Source of the DNA: Erythrocercus mccallii
Taxonomy: Eukaryota; Chordata; Aves; Passeriformes; Dicruridae
Direction of reading: 5' to 3'
Length of the DNA: 64,000 nt
Assembly: GCA_013397435.1 (NCBI GenBank)
Contig: VZRG01000358.1
Coordinates: 434,001-498,000 of the forward strand
The position numbers were made by a program, and so were the translations under genes. Below the pieces are notes generated by a model. It made no database searches, had not been told where the DNA came from, and worked only from the letters and a program-made list of their open reading frames with translations. Position 1 is the first letter of the stretch, and the number at the start of each line of letters is the position of its first letter. Of the stretch, positions 37,655 to 50,383 are shown one piece after another.

Positions 37655-40600
37655 AACAAAATCAATAACAAATCAATCCTTTTTTATCTTTTTTTTTTTA
37701 AGAAGGAAAAGCACTGTGTAATGTCATTTCCTGTTCTCTGTAGAGGCGTCAGGAGGAGTATGCCTCATAAATTTCATTCTATCAACATTTTTTAAAAAGT
37801 GAGATGCCAAAACTGCAAAAAAACGGTAGAACACACCTTATTAGTGTTATACATATTACAAAATGTCATTATTCCTTTTTGCCACATCTCCATTCAAAAA
37901 GCTTTCATGCATCTAATTTATGTTGTGCCTTTAAAATTATTTCCAAACACTGATTTACAATATATGTTTTCTATTTTTTTACAGGCAAATTTTTTGCATA
38001 TGTGAAATTTTCCATGTGTGATGTACAATCATTTTGCTGCACTGGATTTCTCTTACAAAAAAAAATGTATACAGGTCTAGATATATGGGCTTGACTTTAT
38101 GATCCAGATATTTTAAAAATATCTTTTTGCCATCATGATGACAACTGTGCAGTTACAGATTTCATTCATAGGGATTTTATGTTAACTTTCATAAAAACTT
38201 ATTCAGAATTTCATATACATATATTTTTATTTTTATTGTGCCTTTTCTCCAGATTGTTTCCCCAGATATCATAATTTGATTTTCTCCTTTTGATCTATAC
38301 CAAACCACTGTACAAAAAAATCCACAAACACTATTCCAAAAACTCTATATGCATTATTTCTGCACTTTCAGGCAGATCAACACTTGTAGATCTACCTCTG
38401 CTCTAAAAATTTGGCCATCCCTGCATGATTAAAATTTTGGTCTGTTCCCCTGACTACCAGTCTGATTTTTTAATAACACAAGATGAAGGTGGGAAAATTA
38501 ACATCGGGTTTGGATTTTTTAGTCGTTTGTTTTGGCAGGATTTTTTCCTCTCCCAGTTCATTACTCTTCCTCTTTTTAAATTTTCTTTAAACATCATCAC
38601 CCTGTCCCTCATCCCTAAAAGACCTAATCAGGTGAATCTAAAAACTGAATTATGTGACTCCATCATCTTTTTGTATTGTCAGATTCTAGCTACAGGAAAC
38701 TTTCAGTACACCTAATTTCCATCACAAGGTATATCTTTCCACATACAGACATGCCCTAATAAAATTTTCATTCAGGTTCTCGCCATATTCAAAATGCTTC
38801 AGCCAAATATCATTTTCATAGCTCATTGCTTTGGTAATGACAGCCTTCTATATGTATCTTTCTATTCATTCTGCTTCTATCACACCAAATTGAGATTACT
38901 TATTTTTACATCCAAGGCTCTTTGGAGCTCCTAATCTGCTCAGCCTTTCTTGTTTGCTACTGAAGTATCAGAAGTCGTCTCTGCTTGATATTCCTACATG
39001 TTCTAGAAAATACATTTGTACACAGTTCTGTGACAATACTTGCTGCTTAGAGCTTCCTAAACATCATTTGACTGTGCTTCTACAGGTTCATCCTCATTCA
39101 TTCTTTTTGCTGCCTACAGAAAGTTTCTAAGCTGTGAACCCCCTTTCTTCCACGCTGATGAGAATTATTTCACTTTTTCTTTTCTTTCAGTACACTTTCC
39201 CTCTCTCTCTCTCTCCCAGCCTGCAAGTACCTCAAGGTTTTTTACTAGAGTTAGACAATTGACTCAAAAAGAACTCTGGGTTTGTGACACAAATCAAAGG
39301 TTAACCAGAAGGTCAAAAGTCTCATTTCAAGCCCTGAAACATTTCATGTTTTCTGTTTATTTCTGCTTATTTCTGCTTCATGGGTGGTTTGGGTTTTTAG
39401 AGAAACAGGAAACGGTACCCGACTTTGTAAGAAATCTATAGATGTGGAAAATAGAAGATGGATGTTCAAGGAGATAAAAGAGAACAAATTACTTCATTAT
39501 ATGCTGGTGTTTTTAGATGAACAGAGATTAAAATTTCTCATTTAATGCAAGCTCTTTTTCTAATAAATATCTACTGGAGGAAAATGTCAAAATATTTCAT
39601 ACTTTTTTTTTTCACCTCTTTTCTACTTTATGTTTTCTCAAAAAGGTGCAAAGAGAAATGAAAGTATCACTAGGAAAAATGGGAACAGAAACTGAAATAC
39701 TGTCAGAACTCCTCACAATTTTCTTTTTTTTTGTCGTTACAAACCAGAAAATTAAGGAAGAGTTTCTGCCAAAATTAATATTAACTTTTTGATTTCTGAT
39801 TAAACATTTTCAAACAGAAATTATTGGCCTGCCTGGTGCATTTATATTTGTGTTTATGACAATTTGAAAAGGTTTAAAAACTAATTGTGCAACTATTATT
39901 TTATATTACTGCTCAATCTTCTTGTAGGTCTCCACTTCACAGCTAGCTGTATACATACTGCCATTACTTGAATGAGCCATCAGCCTATACCATTATTGTT
40001 TGTATTTACAATTAGCAATACACGTCACACCTTTGCTTCACAATGTTGCGAATGTCCCAAACCACTTAAAATAATGTAACGTATTCAGTAGGAAATACAC
40101 AACAGCTTCTCCTTATTTCCCATCACCAAGACCACTAACAACTAAACACTGAGTTCATTTTTGACACAAAAAGTAAAATAACATTCCTTTTTGATATTTG
40201 AAAAGACTATTAATGAATCATTGAAGCAGGAAATTAACCAAAGAGATTTCCAGTAAAGAAATATAGAAATGTCCGTATCAATATGCAACATACCATGAGG
40301 CTCTTAAAATAGTAGACACAAGTCTGTTTATATGCATTCTGGAGAGAAGCATGTTCAAACTGAAGTAAGCCTTAAATCAGATTCAATAGTTTCATATATT
40401 TATTATGACTAGACAAAAAAATATCTTTTTAGAAGGGAGTGCAAACTTCTTGTTTACTTAAATAAGCAGAACTAAAACTTAGAAGGATTATGAATACAGT
40501 CAATAAACATATCAGGTTAAAAGCAGACAAAAAAAGTGAAGAGATATTTGAGCTAAAAGCTAATGTGTAAATAAGAATAAACAAGTAAAAAAGGTTCATG

Positions 40601-40860
40601 CATGAATTTTGCAAGGAAATTAGGAAATGCTTTCTAACTTTGGAAGAATAAAAAACTTTTTAGACTGACCAGAGAGAAGTAGAGCAGGTCTCAGAAGTTC
40701 CAAAATGGAGCTAATAAAATAACTTTTATGACACATTTGGTCATGGCAGAGATATTTAAACATCAGACACCTAGTTTCCCACAAATCTGTAATTTCAGAC
40801 CACCTCCCATACTAGAAGTACCACATTCACATCCCTAGAAAATATAATAACATATATCTT
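37655..40860. other. A+T-rich intergenic DNA, no recognised gene
   Basis: No named repeat apart from a (CT)n run at 39,199-39,217. The 96-codon plus-strand frame at 38,425-38,715 is unrecognised and sits in ordinary A+T-rich sequence. Confidence 0.55.
39199..39217. repeat. (CT)n microsatellite
   Basis: About eight to nine CT units inside a longer pyrimidine-rich patch. It is short. Confidence 0.85.
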
Positions 40861-40861
40861 A

Positions 40862-41065
40862 TATCACAGAATGGCTTGGGTGGGGTTGGAAGGAAGTGAA
40901 AAGATTATCTAGTTGCAACCCCCCCTGCCATGAGCAGGAATACCTTCCACTAGACCAGATTTCTCAGAGCCCCATCCAACCTGGTCTTGCTTCCAGGGGT
41001 CCAGCATCTACTATTTCTCTGGGAAACCTGTTCCATTGCCTCACCACTGACACCATAAATTGTCC
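40862..41065 (-). mobile_element. CR1 LINE 3' end fragment
   Basis: The block opens with ATCACAGAATGGCTTGGGTG, the reverse complement of the CR1 tail. It continues through CCCCCCTGCCATGAGCAGG, the 'tccactagaccagat' block, 'ccatccaacctggtcttg', and the 'ctgggaaacctgttcca..gcctcacca' block near 41,020-41,050. About 200 bases of 3' region are present, followed by unrelated sequence. The open frames crossing it are not coding. Confidence 0.85.
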
Positions 41066-41317
41066 CAGGGTTAATTTAGGGTCTTCTGTAATCCACAGCA
41101 TACAAAAACAATAGTATATATTTATATGTAACCACTTTGTAGCGCTGCTCAAGTTGAATTTGTCTTTGTTGCATCCATTAATGAAAATGGATCAAAAGAA
41201 ACCTCTGAACAAGAAGCCAGCTCTAAAATACATACATAAAAACTACCAGCTGCAGAGCTTGTTTTGCTCTAGTGGATCTATAAACTCTTCTGTGAATTCT
41301 TTATGTGATGTGATATA

Positions 41318-41414
41318 NNNNNNNNNNNNNNNNNNNNNNNNNNNNNNNNNNNNNNNNNNNNNNNNNNNNNNNNNNNNNNNNNNNNNNNNNNNNNNNNNNN
41401 NNNNNNNNNNNNNN
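41318..41414. other. Assembly gap (97 N)
   Basis: Ninety-seven consecutive N characters. Both flanks are TA-rich (GTGATATA before, TATATGTATTTATG after), so an unresolved TA/TATG microsatellite is the likely cause. Open frames that cross the gap are meaningless. Confidence 0.99.
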
Positions 41415-41510
41415 TATATGTATTTATGTACATACATATAAAAGTGCAGCTATAGATAAATATGTATCTATAAGTATGAATGTACAAATACATATCCATA
41501 ATACCTCTAA
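41415..41510. repeat. TATG/TACA-rich degenerate microsatellite
   Basis: Repeated TATATG, TACATA and TATCTATA strings continue from the gap edge for about 95 bases. It probably belongs to the same simple-repeat locus as the missing bases. Confidence 0.65.
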
Positions 41511-43439
41511 TGGAGAGATGAATAACACAATGTTTACTGGAAGGCTGTAAGTGGCTTTGAACACTTTTAGTGAAACACTTCAACATTTTTCTAACATAAT
41601 ATTTTGAAAGGGCCCAGGGTCAATACAAATGTAATATGTGGAGGCTAAAAGAAAATTTGACAGAAAATTTGTCCAAAGAGCACAGTAAGGTGGCATGTGA
41701 AAACAATAATGGGCCATTATGCTGTCTTATTAGAGAAATTAAAGCATTGCACACACTGCCTGACTCACAGTGGCTGGCTTTTTTACTGAACAACTAGAAT
41801 CTTGTGTGTTCAACTCAAGAAGTGATTTTTAAAGTGTAATTTCCTTTTTAATTCTAAATATTTAATAGTATTTAATAGTACATGTGGCAAGCTTGTTTGG
41901 GAAGCTCAAAAGGCAGAGAACCATTGGATGCCTGCAAATGCTCTTTGGTTAGGCAAGCACTAAATTTTGTATGCAAACAGGCAAAATGGAGTCTTTTCAG
42001 GTGCAAACAGTAGTGATTCATCCTCTACATATGTGCAGAAAACTTCATATTTTGGAAAGCTTTTAGATACAGCAGTACAAAAAACACAGCATATACAAAG
42101 TTAACATATGGAAGATCTATATACTACACAACTTTTCTGAATAGAAATGGACCTGCAGCATTGAATTCAGTTTGAAGGATGTACCTACCTGGAAGTTTTG
42201 CAGCAGGTCACCTGTAAATTTTCTCAACATTCCTCAGGAAGGTGGAAAGTCCCTCCCATCATATAATTTATGTTAAAATGTACTTTACTAGCCAAAGTTC
42301 CTGATACATCGGTATGGTTACTTTGTCTTTTACAAAGAAACTAGAAAAAATGCTTCTTTGAAGACACTATTATACTTAGAAGCATTTATCAGGCAGTCTA
42401 CCTATAAAACTATGTCTCCAGTTCATTTTAGTTTAAAGATTTTTGGTTGGAACCCTAGTTGCAAAAAGAAAAAAAGGGAAAAAAAACTTCAGCAAATGGC
42501 AAAACTCTGCATTCAAATTTGTTACAATGTGAACATTCAGAACCTCATCACTTAAGTACACTTTTCTGTGAATATATATGGAGGGCATCTGTCTGAATTT
42601 ATCCAATTGGAAGTGACTGGTACATAAACTGCATTTATTTTATAGAAGAGGGTGAAAGGAGCAAATATAATTTTCTCAGATGTGTTTGGAAACACTAAAC
42701 AAATTAATTGGGTTAGGTTTCTTACTTGGGATAAAGAGAGAGGATACTACAGAAGACAAGGATATGACTCATTCATTAAACGCTTTATTTCTAGGCCTTC
42801 CATGACATTTATTGTTCTAGCATCTAGCAGGCTGGTGAAATGCTGGGAACATTTAACGTGCATTCTGCTTCTGTGAGTTACAGATTTACCACCCCCTTTG
42901 TGCTGATGCAATTCTGAAGCCCAGAGTCAATGAACCAAACTTATCCAAGTCTGGAAACTTGAATCCAATTGCCTTGAATCAAGCATAGCTGAAATAATAA
43001 CCTCTTTTCCAATTTCTTTTTCAGCAGTATTTTATAGCTAAACATGCACATATGAAAGAACCAAATTATTAGAAGACCAGATAGAACACGGACATTATAG
43101 CACAACTGCGTTTACAGGGACTGTTACAAATTAGCTTATTCTTTTCTGGACTGGTACATTTAGTCTGTCTCATTCCTAAAGTTCTCTAAACCTTTCAAAA
43201 GTATGCTGTATCAATAATCTCTCTTTTTATTTCTTTTTGGTTTGGTTGTTTGTTTTTTTTCTGAAGCGTTATCCAAATTATATTTTTCTTTGAGACAAAT
43301 ATATATATTGTGTGATTCTTGTTTTCTTCATTAAGACAAGTTGTCGCAATTGTCATTTGTCAGTTGTTATTTTTGTTCATATATGGCTGTATAGCTGCAT
43401 TGACTCATGAAATTTATATGCCAGTTTTGGTTGTTGCTT

Positions 43440-43506
43440 GTTTTGGGAGGATTCTGTTTGGGGGTTTTTGTTGCTTTGCTTTGTTTTGTGTGGCTTTTTT
43501 TTTTGA
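43440..43506. repeat. T/G-rich low-complexity tract
   Basis: GGTTTTT, GTTTTG and T-run units with few other bases. The composition mirrors the A/C tracts at 22.6 and 55.5 kb on the other strand. Confidence 0.7.
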
Positions 43507-45395
43507 GAAACAAGTAAAAAAAGGCTAAATAGGAAAAGAACCTTCGACATGTAGAAGAATTGGCACAAAATCCACTTATTTTCTGTTTTACTACCCTGTG
43601 CTAGTCCTCTCTGTCCAGGGAGATATTTTGATTTAAAGGATAAAGCTCAGAATATGGGCAATGGTCCACAGCTATTCCTGGGACTTTGTGAAATTATCTG
43701 TGAAAAGGAAAACATAAACCTGCTTAGTATCTACTCTATAATCTCTCCCTGGATCCTAAATTGAGTTTAAATTGGCTAAACTTGAGTATTTGTGCCACCC
43801 TATGCTTGCATTTACCTGTAATTACCACCCAATAGAGACACAGGTGAATCTTCTTCTGAAACCTTTTAATGATTGCAACTGAAAAGTCAGGACACTAACA
43901 CAGAAAACAAAAAAGGTATTCAATTCTTAATTTGCAGAGCCTAAAATATTTGTCGAGGAATTTCTACTGTTTAGTTCAAAATTATATGAAACTTTATTTT
44001 TCATTCAACAAGGTTTGATAGGCTAGAGAAGTGCTGACTCATAAACTGACTAGCAGGACATCACAATGTGAAACTCTGCAGACAGCTTGGCAGCCTTCAC
44101 CCCGAAATAAGAAAAATATTTACAGAAAAATAAGATCACAAAAGATTCAAGAAACAGTCTTAGAGAGGTATTGACTATCACTAACTCCATGGTAACTGTT
44201 TTGAAACAGCAAGGAAGTAGAATAAACTTTTTGTCTAATTCTAAGATAAAGTAAGCATTTGTATGAGGAGAATCCTGAGAAAGAGAGAAAAGCAACTCAT
44301 GGGAATTTTGCACTTGAATCCTTGTAGTTGGACACTCCCAAGTTTTGTACTTTTGCTCACTGAGAAAACTCAGTGTTTTTGCCATTTGACACATACTTGA
44401 ATTTCTGCTAGTTTTCTCTGCTTCCATCTCTTCTGATCTTCTGAGGGTTTTTTGAGAGAAACATGAAGATTTAATACAATAGGAGAGTGTATGGAAATTA
44501 CCTGAATGTCCTAACATCACTCCTGCTCTTTGCAGAGGAATGAAGATAAAAAAGGGAAAGCTAAGTCAGGGTCATGTGAGGTGGAATCAATGTTGTACCA
44601 TCTACCTATTCCTTTCAATTGAAGGAAAACAGGAGCAATTCTGCTGAACTGGTGAAATGACTGAATAGGAATTTGGAATACTGATTCCTGGATAAAAGTT
44701 AGTGGAATCATTTAATCAGAAATGCTTTTTACCAGAACATGAAAATGCCTTAAAATCTCTCAGCCCTGACACATGGTGGAAAAATGATTGCCTCACTTAG
44801 ACTGAGTAGAAAATTCTTGAAAATTATACTGTCATGTTATATATATCATCCTATAACCCAAGTGAAATGTAAATGGGATGAAGGATAACTTTACCTTGAT
44901 TCAACAGTTACTGTCAGACTTCTCAAAAATTTCTGTGAAGAGGACAAGTAAAATAAAATTTACAAATGTTTACTAGTTGATATTTTCTTAGGGTCATTTA
45001 TCTCTACAAAGTAAATGTAATCCAGATCTTGGGAGAATCTCACCTTCACATTCAACTAATTCTGCAGATACTTCATAAAAATGAGCCTCTGTTATCAGAG
45101 TAGAATCAAATCAGAATGCCTTTACATGCATCTAAAGGACAATTATTTTTCAGCAGATCTCAGGTTTTGGGGCAGCCTATGACAGACTAACCTCAGAGAT
45201 ATCCAACATTCACCTAAAGACCTGAGGCAAGGACATTCACCGACTGACTCAGACTTACTAAACTCCTTTGGGTCACATAGCAATCAACTTCTCACCACTC
45301 ATAGGGATGATGATCTCTTATTAACCCTAAAGTGATGGAAAGATACTTTCAACTTCCTTATAGTGAACAATGTGGGAACTCAGGCCCATGCTTAC

Positions 45396-45427
45396 AATAT
45401 AACCACTGTGTACCCAGTGGTTATATT
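45396..45427. other. Perfect 13-bp hairpin, 6-nt loop
   Basis: AATATAACCACTG (45,396-45,408) and CAGTGGTTATATT (45,415-45,427) are exact reverse complements around the loop TGTACC. At 32 nt it is too short for a normal microRNA precursor. No promoter or host transcript is visible. Confidence 0.85.
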
Positions 45428-47871
45428 CTTGACAATTCTACCTAAAGATATTATGTACAGTTCTCAAAATACTGTTGTTCAAAACTTTCACTCAAAAAAT
45501 AGTTTGCTTTATTTTGAACCTTTAGATTTCTATGGAAAAAGTTCTAAGGCTTCTGTCTTAAAGTTCACTGGTTTTCCCCTTTGTGAATTCCTCAAGGAAC
45601 TCACATTTCTTTTCTTCCCTATTTCAGATGCCCAGCCATCACCATCAAGGATATAAAACATCTTGTTTACCTCTAGTCACATCACTGGGACAGTTGTCAT
45701 GTTATTTCAGAAATGTGCTGCAGCTCGCTACAGGTACCAAATGGAATCATAGAAAGGTAGAGGTCCTTGATTGAATTTATTTGTGTTTGAATCTGTCAAG
45801 GATAAAAGAGCCAACAAATAATAAAATAGATGCAAGCCTCTGTAAGTCAGCAGCCACCTGCTACCTCTGTGCTACTAGAGGGGCCCTCAGCATGACAACA
45901 CAAATCCATGCTGGCAGGCCAATCACAGCTTAAAAAAAAGCCCTACATCAGCTCACCTCTTCAACTCAGTCATCAAAGTGACAGCAATACTGAAATTTCA
46001 ATTTTCCTGATATTAGTTGTGAATTGTTTTATCATGTTATTTTTACTCTCACTATCTCGTTGTCTTTTAAATGCTGATAGTGCTGATGGTTCTCAAATGC
46101 AGTCTATCTAGTTGCTCTTTCGAGAAATAAAGATTTAGTTTTACTCTTTTTTAAAAAAAATTATTTCTCCAAATAGGCTGAAGCTCTTGTTCCATTTTTC
46201 TCCCTTCTATACATCTAAATCATGTAAATTGTAGGGAACTGTAAAAGTCAAAGTACTCATCACAGGCATCATAATTATTGATAATCAACTATTCTTCAAG
46301 GCTAGCACCATTCCAAATGCAATTCCCTACTTTGATTCCTATTTATAGAATGAGTCAAATTTTGTACTGCTTTTTATCACTTTCAACTGCATAAATTAAC
46401 CCTAAGCATTTATAATGATGTCTTTTTTAATAAGGTTAGGGAAAGAAACAGAGGAAAATGTAAAATATATTTTTCTTTATACAACAAATGAAATCTTGGC
46501 CTCAGCATAGTCAATAAAAGTTTTCCATTAATTCAATGGATCTGAGTTTTCACTCTTACGGACTGAATTTGAGTATAAATGGAGGATCACAGGGGATTTG
46601 TGGGGTTTGTTTTTGTTTTGGTTTTTGCTTTGTGTTGTTGACTTTGCGAATAGTGTCCAAAGCATCCTGCATGCATTTGATGCTAGAGAACTAATATTAA
46701 AGATGATGAAGAATCGAGAAAATAGAAAAAAGTTATTTCATTTCCTTTTGTTTCATGTAACCATTGTATACCAGTATTTGGGCTCATTCAAAACTATCTT
46801 AAAGCTTTCTGTGTGGACTCATTTGGTTTCTAGAAAGGCTACATTACTAATCTGAACCAGTTATAGAGGAGAATTCTCTTTGAAACCAGTGAAGGTAAAT
46901 GGTGAGACTCCCCTGGGACATCAAAATTTGTATTTGGCCTTAGTACAAGGCCTTAGTAATCATACACAGGCAAATTTCAGCATCTCTGAGTTGTCATCCC
47001 TCATTATCACATAGTATATTTGGGAGAGGACTGAATATATCCCAGAAAGCTGGCTCCTTTGAGAATCTTGGGGAGTTATATGTGAATAAAGAGATGGCTT
47101 GTAGGTTCACATGAGGGGCCAAACTACAACGGGAACATATGGAGATATCCTAATTTGTCGTCTGCTCTTTTTCTTCTCTGAGGATTCTATGAGCACTGAG
47201 TATGAGCATTTTCTTTTGCAGCTCCTGCAACTTTCATGACAAAATTCCTTTGTTTTTCTTTATTTGTACTTTATATTTTTCATATTTTCTCTGAATCCTA
47301 GTCAGCAATCCTCTGGGTCCTAATTTCTATCTTGCAACTGCATTGTGTAACTATAAAATCTAGTAAATAAATTAAAATATAAACATGAGAAAGACTTTCT
47401 TCTTCAAGTTGAATTATACATCTTTTAACTCTAGTATGGCCCTGTTTACAGCACATAAGTACAATTCAAGCAATTTAGAAGTGAATAAATCTTTCTGTGT
47501 AAGTAACCAATATTGTGCTGCATACCAACTCCTACATATATCATAAGTCTGGCACAGTCCAATAATAACAGAACAATAACTGCCGTACAGAAATGCATTC
47601 TCATAAGCAACAGCTGCCAGTGAAAATTCTTCACGTTTTTCTTCTGAAATAAATTTACCTTTATTTTCTGCCTACATTATTCACTACTAGATATCACACA
47701 GAACTAGAGCAAGATTCAATAACTCTTTAAACAACTTTCCTATTTAAACGGTACAGTGGGTATTTTTTTAGCCAGACTAAAAATTCATGCTGCGAAATTT
47801 GTTTCCCATGTGATTAACATTAGCAAATAGAGTACTACTAGTCCAAGAGTACTACTGAAGGTTTGAAGCTC

Positions 47872-48101
47872 TGATAAAGGAAGTTTATGTTGGATGTTGG
47901 AAACCCAGAAGGTGGTTGGGCACTGGAAAAGGCTCCCCAGGGCAGTGGTCCCAGCAACAGCCTGGCAGAGTTCAAGAAACATTTGGACAATGCCCTCAGA
48001 TGCATGGTGTGACTCTTGGGGTGTCCTGTGCAGGCTCAGGAGTTGGACTCAATGGGTCCTTCCAATTTAGGATTGATTTTATGATCCTAGGATTCTATCA
48101 A
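47872..48101 (+). mobile_element. CR1 LINE 3' end fragment
   Basis: GAAGTTTATGTTGGATGTTGG, then 'gggcactggaaaaggctccccagggcagtggt' matches the CR1 region whose common form is 'ttggatattagg...gcattggaacaggctgcccagggaggtggt'. It continues through 'gagttcaagaaac.tttggacaatgc' and 'ggagttggactcaatgggtccttccaa' to a worn octamer tail TTTATGATCCTAGGATTCTAT. The wording of the last 100 bases fits the CR1 subgroup that reads 'ggactcgatgatccttgtgggtcccttccaactc'. Confidence 0.88.
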
Positions 48102-48104
48102 GGG

Positions 48105-48825
48105 ACACATTTTTCAGGCAATCTCTATAGTTTCTAGAAAGAAAAAAAAATGAAACTAGGATGTAGAGAGCTCTGTTCTTTTTAAATCTGGAACTTGCCT
48201 TGTTATAATTCTGCCTTGAATGATACATTGAAATATGTACCTTGTGTCACACTGTTCATCAACATGTCACATTGTATCATGTCACCTTATGCGGCTCAAT
48301 ATGACAGATGCATCTCTAAAGCAATGCGTCATGTCCCTTGGTATAAGGAAATGTGAAAATAAATATATTATTCTTTTGTTTACAGTACACTACTTCCAGA
48401 AAAAGAAAAAAAAAAAAAAAGAAAAAAAAGGAAAAAACCTCCATCCACCATAAAACAAACATCAAACAAACAACTTCTATTTAATTTTGCAGTATTTTAT
48501 GTAAATGAAAGGGTGGTGTCTTTATCATTCATCTTAAAAAGAAAAAAAAAAGTACAAATTAATACATGCCCAGAATGCATAATTTCAATTTGTTATTCCA
48601 TTGATTTAAAGGATAGAAAGAACATGACTGTAAGCATTTGCTTATACTCTATAAATAGCTAGGAAAATTATGGACTAGGGAAAAATTACTTACAGACTGA
48701 ACATGTATTAAATTCATGTTTTCCTGACAACAAATAAATGTATTTCATTATTTAAAACACACATATTAATTAACATTAGGAATTGCTTCATTTTTTTTCC
48801 TAGTTTCTTTGAAATAAATTGGTTT
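48105..48825. other. Intergenic DNA with A-rich tracts
   Basis: A-rich runs broken by single G residues occur at about 48,400-48,436, and a shorter one at 48,539-48,551. No gene or named repeat was recognised. Confidence 0.6.
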
Positions 48826-48829
48826 GTGT

Positions 48830-49775
48830 GGCTGAGTTTTGGTAATAAGAGGTTTTTAGGGGTGGCTTTTGGGAGAATGTGCTAGGAGATGCCCCTGTGT
48901 CTAACAGAGACAGTGCCAGCCAACTCCAACCTGGATTTCCCATGGCCAAGGTTGAATCCATCAATGGGGGTGGTAGCAGCCAGAGAGAAGAGTAAGAATA
49001 TGTGACAAAAACAGCTGTGCAGACATGGAGGTCAAGGAAGAAGTGAGGGGAAGTTGTTCCAGGGGCCAGAGCAGAGATTCCCTTGCAGCCCCTTCTGCAG
49101 ACCATGGTGAGGCAGCTGTGCCCCTGCAGCCCAAGGAGTCCCATGATGAAGCAGACATTCCCCTGCAGCTTGTGGAAACCCCAACGCCAAAGCAGGTGGA
49201 TGTGCACGAAGGAGGCTGTGACCCTGCGGGAAGCTCATGCTGGAGCAGGTTCCTGGAAGGACTTATGGATCCATGGAAAAAGGAGCTCATACTGGACCAG
49301 ATTTACTGCCAGGACTTGTCACCCTGTGGGGGATCCACAGTGGAGGAGTTTTTTCCTGAAGAACTGCACACCAAGGGAGGGACCCCTGCTGGACCAGGGC
49401 AAGAGTGTAAGGAGTTCTCTGTCTGAGGAGAAAGCAGAAGCAGAGACAATGTGTGATGCATGGTCCACAACCCCCATTCCCCATCCCCCTTCCACACTGG
49501 TGGAGAGGAGATAGAGAACTGGGCAATAAAGTTGAGCCCAGGGAGAAGGGAGGGGTGGGGAAAAGTGTTTTTAAGATTTAGGGTTTATTTCTTATTATAG
49601 TATTCTTGGCTAGAAATTAAATTTATTTCCTTAAGTTGGCTATTTTCTCCGTGATGGTAGTTGCTCAATGATCTTTCCCTGACCTTATTTCAACTCTAAA
49701 CTTTTCATTATATTTTGCCTCCCTTGTGCAACTGTGGAGGAGAACAATAGAGTGGATGAACCCAAACCACAGATT
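48830..49775 (+). repeat. Avian interspersed repeat with G+C-rich body
   Basis: I recognise the text from many bird genomes. It has a G+C-rich part with recurring 'ccctgcagccc' and 'gctggagcagg..cctg.aggac' strings. Next comes CAACCCCCATTCCCCATCC at about 49,468, then GGGCAATAAAGTTGAGCCC at 49,519-49,537. The block GAGAAGGGAGGGGTGGGG leads to a T/A-rich end with 'gtgatggtagttgctcaatgatctttccctgaccttatttc' and CAACTGTGGAGGAGAACAAT AGAG-like text. The right-hand quarter is more decayed. I cannot name the family with certainty. It could belong to an LTR retroelement or another high-copy bird element. The left boundary is approximate. Confidence 0.65.
49025..49426 (+). other. 133-codon ORF inside the avian repeat
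   Basis: The frame starts MEVKEEVRG and ends KEFSV. It is rich in Gly, Pro, Glu, Cys and Ser and has no signal peptide, membrane segment or recognised domain. From 49,240 onward it spans degenerate tandem units starting CTGGAGCAGG or CTGGACCAG at 49,240, 49,292, 49,340 and 49,389 (spacings 52, 48 and 49). Unit lengths are not all multiples of three, so the units are read in different frames, which argues against a conserved repeat protein. Similar frames are sometimes annotated as hypothetical proteins in birds. I consider it repeat-derived and probably not a host gene. Confidence 0.5.
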
Positions 49776-50383
49776 TTATAAAATAATTCTCCATTATATT
49801 GTATTGCTTCAGTTTGCAAGACACTGAATTCACTGGTATGTTCTATTTGCTGTTAATTAGGGCTGTGTTGAAATATGTTATGGAACTCCGCTGGTTGGCT
49901 GAGGAGGCCAAATACTGGGGACTAAGTTACTTAGTCCATTAATATTGTATTTCTAGTGAGTTAAATTCACTCTTTTACGGAGTAGAAATGTGAAGAGAAA
50001 GAAAGCCTGTCACTTTATGGTTTTCTAATTGTCTGTTCATCCCCCTTGATGGCTGCATCTAACATCTCAGGTTAAAGTAGATGGCAATGATGCATCATCC
50101 ACTGGTTACTACTCTTTTTCCTGACACCAGGCTACCTTTCTGTTTCTCAATAATACACCTTCACATGACAGACACAGTAGTTTTAAACACTCCTTATGTT
50201 TTAAAATACAAAAGGCATTACTCATCCCTCAACCCTGAGACTTATTTTAGTGAAGGTTTTAAATATGTGAGAAGAAAGGACTGGCAGAGCTGAAAACCAA
50301 ACTCCTATGTTCATAGAAGAACATGTACCCAAACGTGCATAAATTAATTTGATACCTCTAATCTAGCCCTGTCTGTTTGCCTA

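Larger units (their letters stand above)
41515..47865. other. Intergenic DNA, no recognised gene
   Basis: No exon, RNA gene or named repeat was recognised. The longest unexplained open frame of the window, 156 codons on the minus strand at 44,050-44,520, lies here with a second frame beside it at 44,517-44,711. Neither resembles a family I know. A perfect 13-bp hairpin lies at 45,396-45,427. T/G-rich patches occur at 43,230-43,262, 43,440-43,506 and 46,596-46,640. Confidence 0.5.

Noticed and set aside
41154..41586. ORFs spanning the gap on both strands
   Set aside because: A third of each translation is unknown residues from the Ns, and the flanks are simple repeat.
45748..45780. 'atcatagaaaggtagaggtcc' as a CR1 terminus
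   Set aside because: The match stops after about 20 bases, and the downstream sequence does not follow CR1.
48800..49526. Several minus-strand ORFs (up to 135 codons) opposite the avian repeat
   Set aside because: They are antisense shadows of the G+C-rich repeat. The AATAAA and recalled consensus orientation point to the plus strand.
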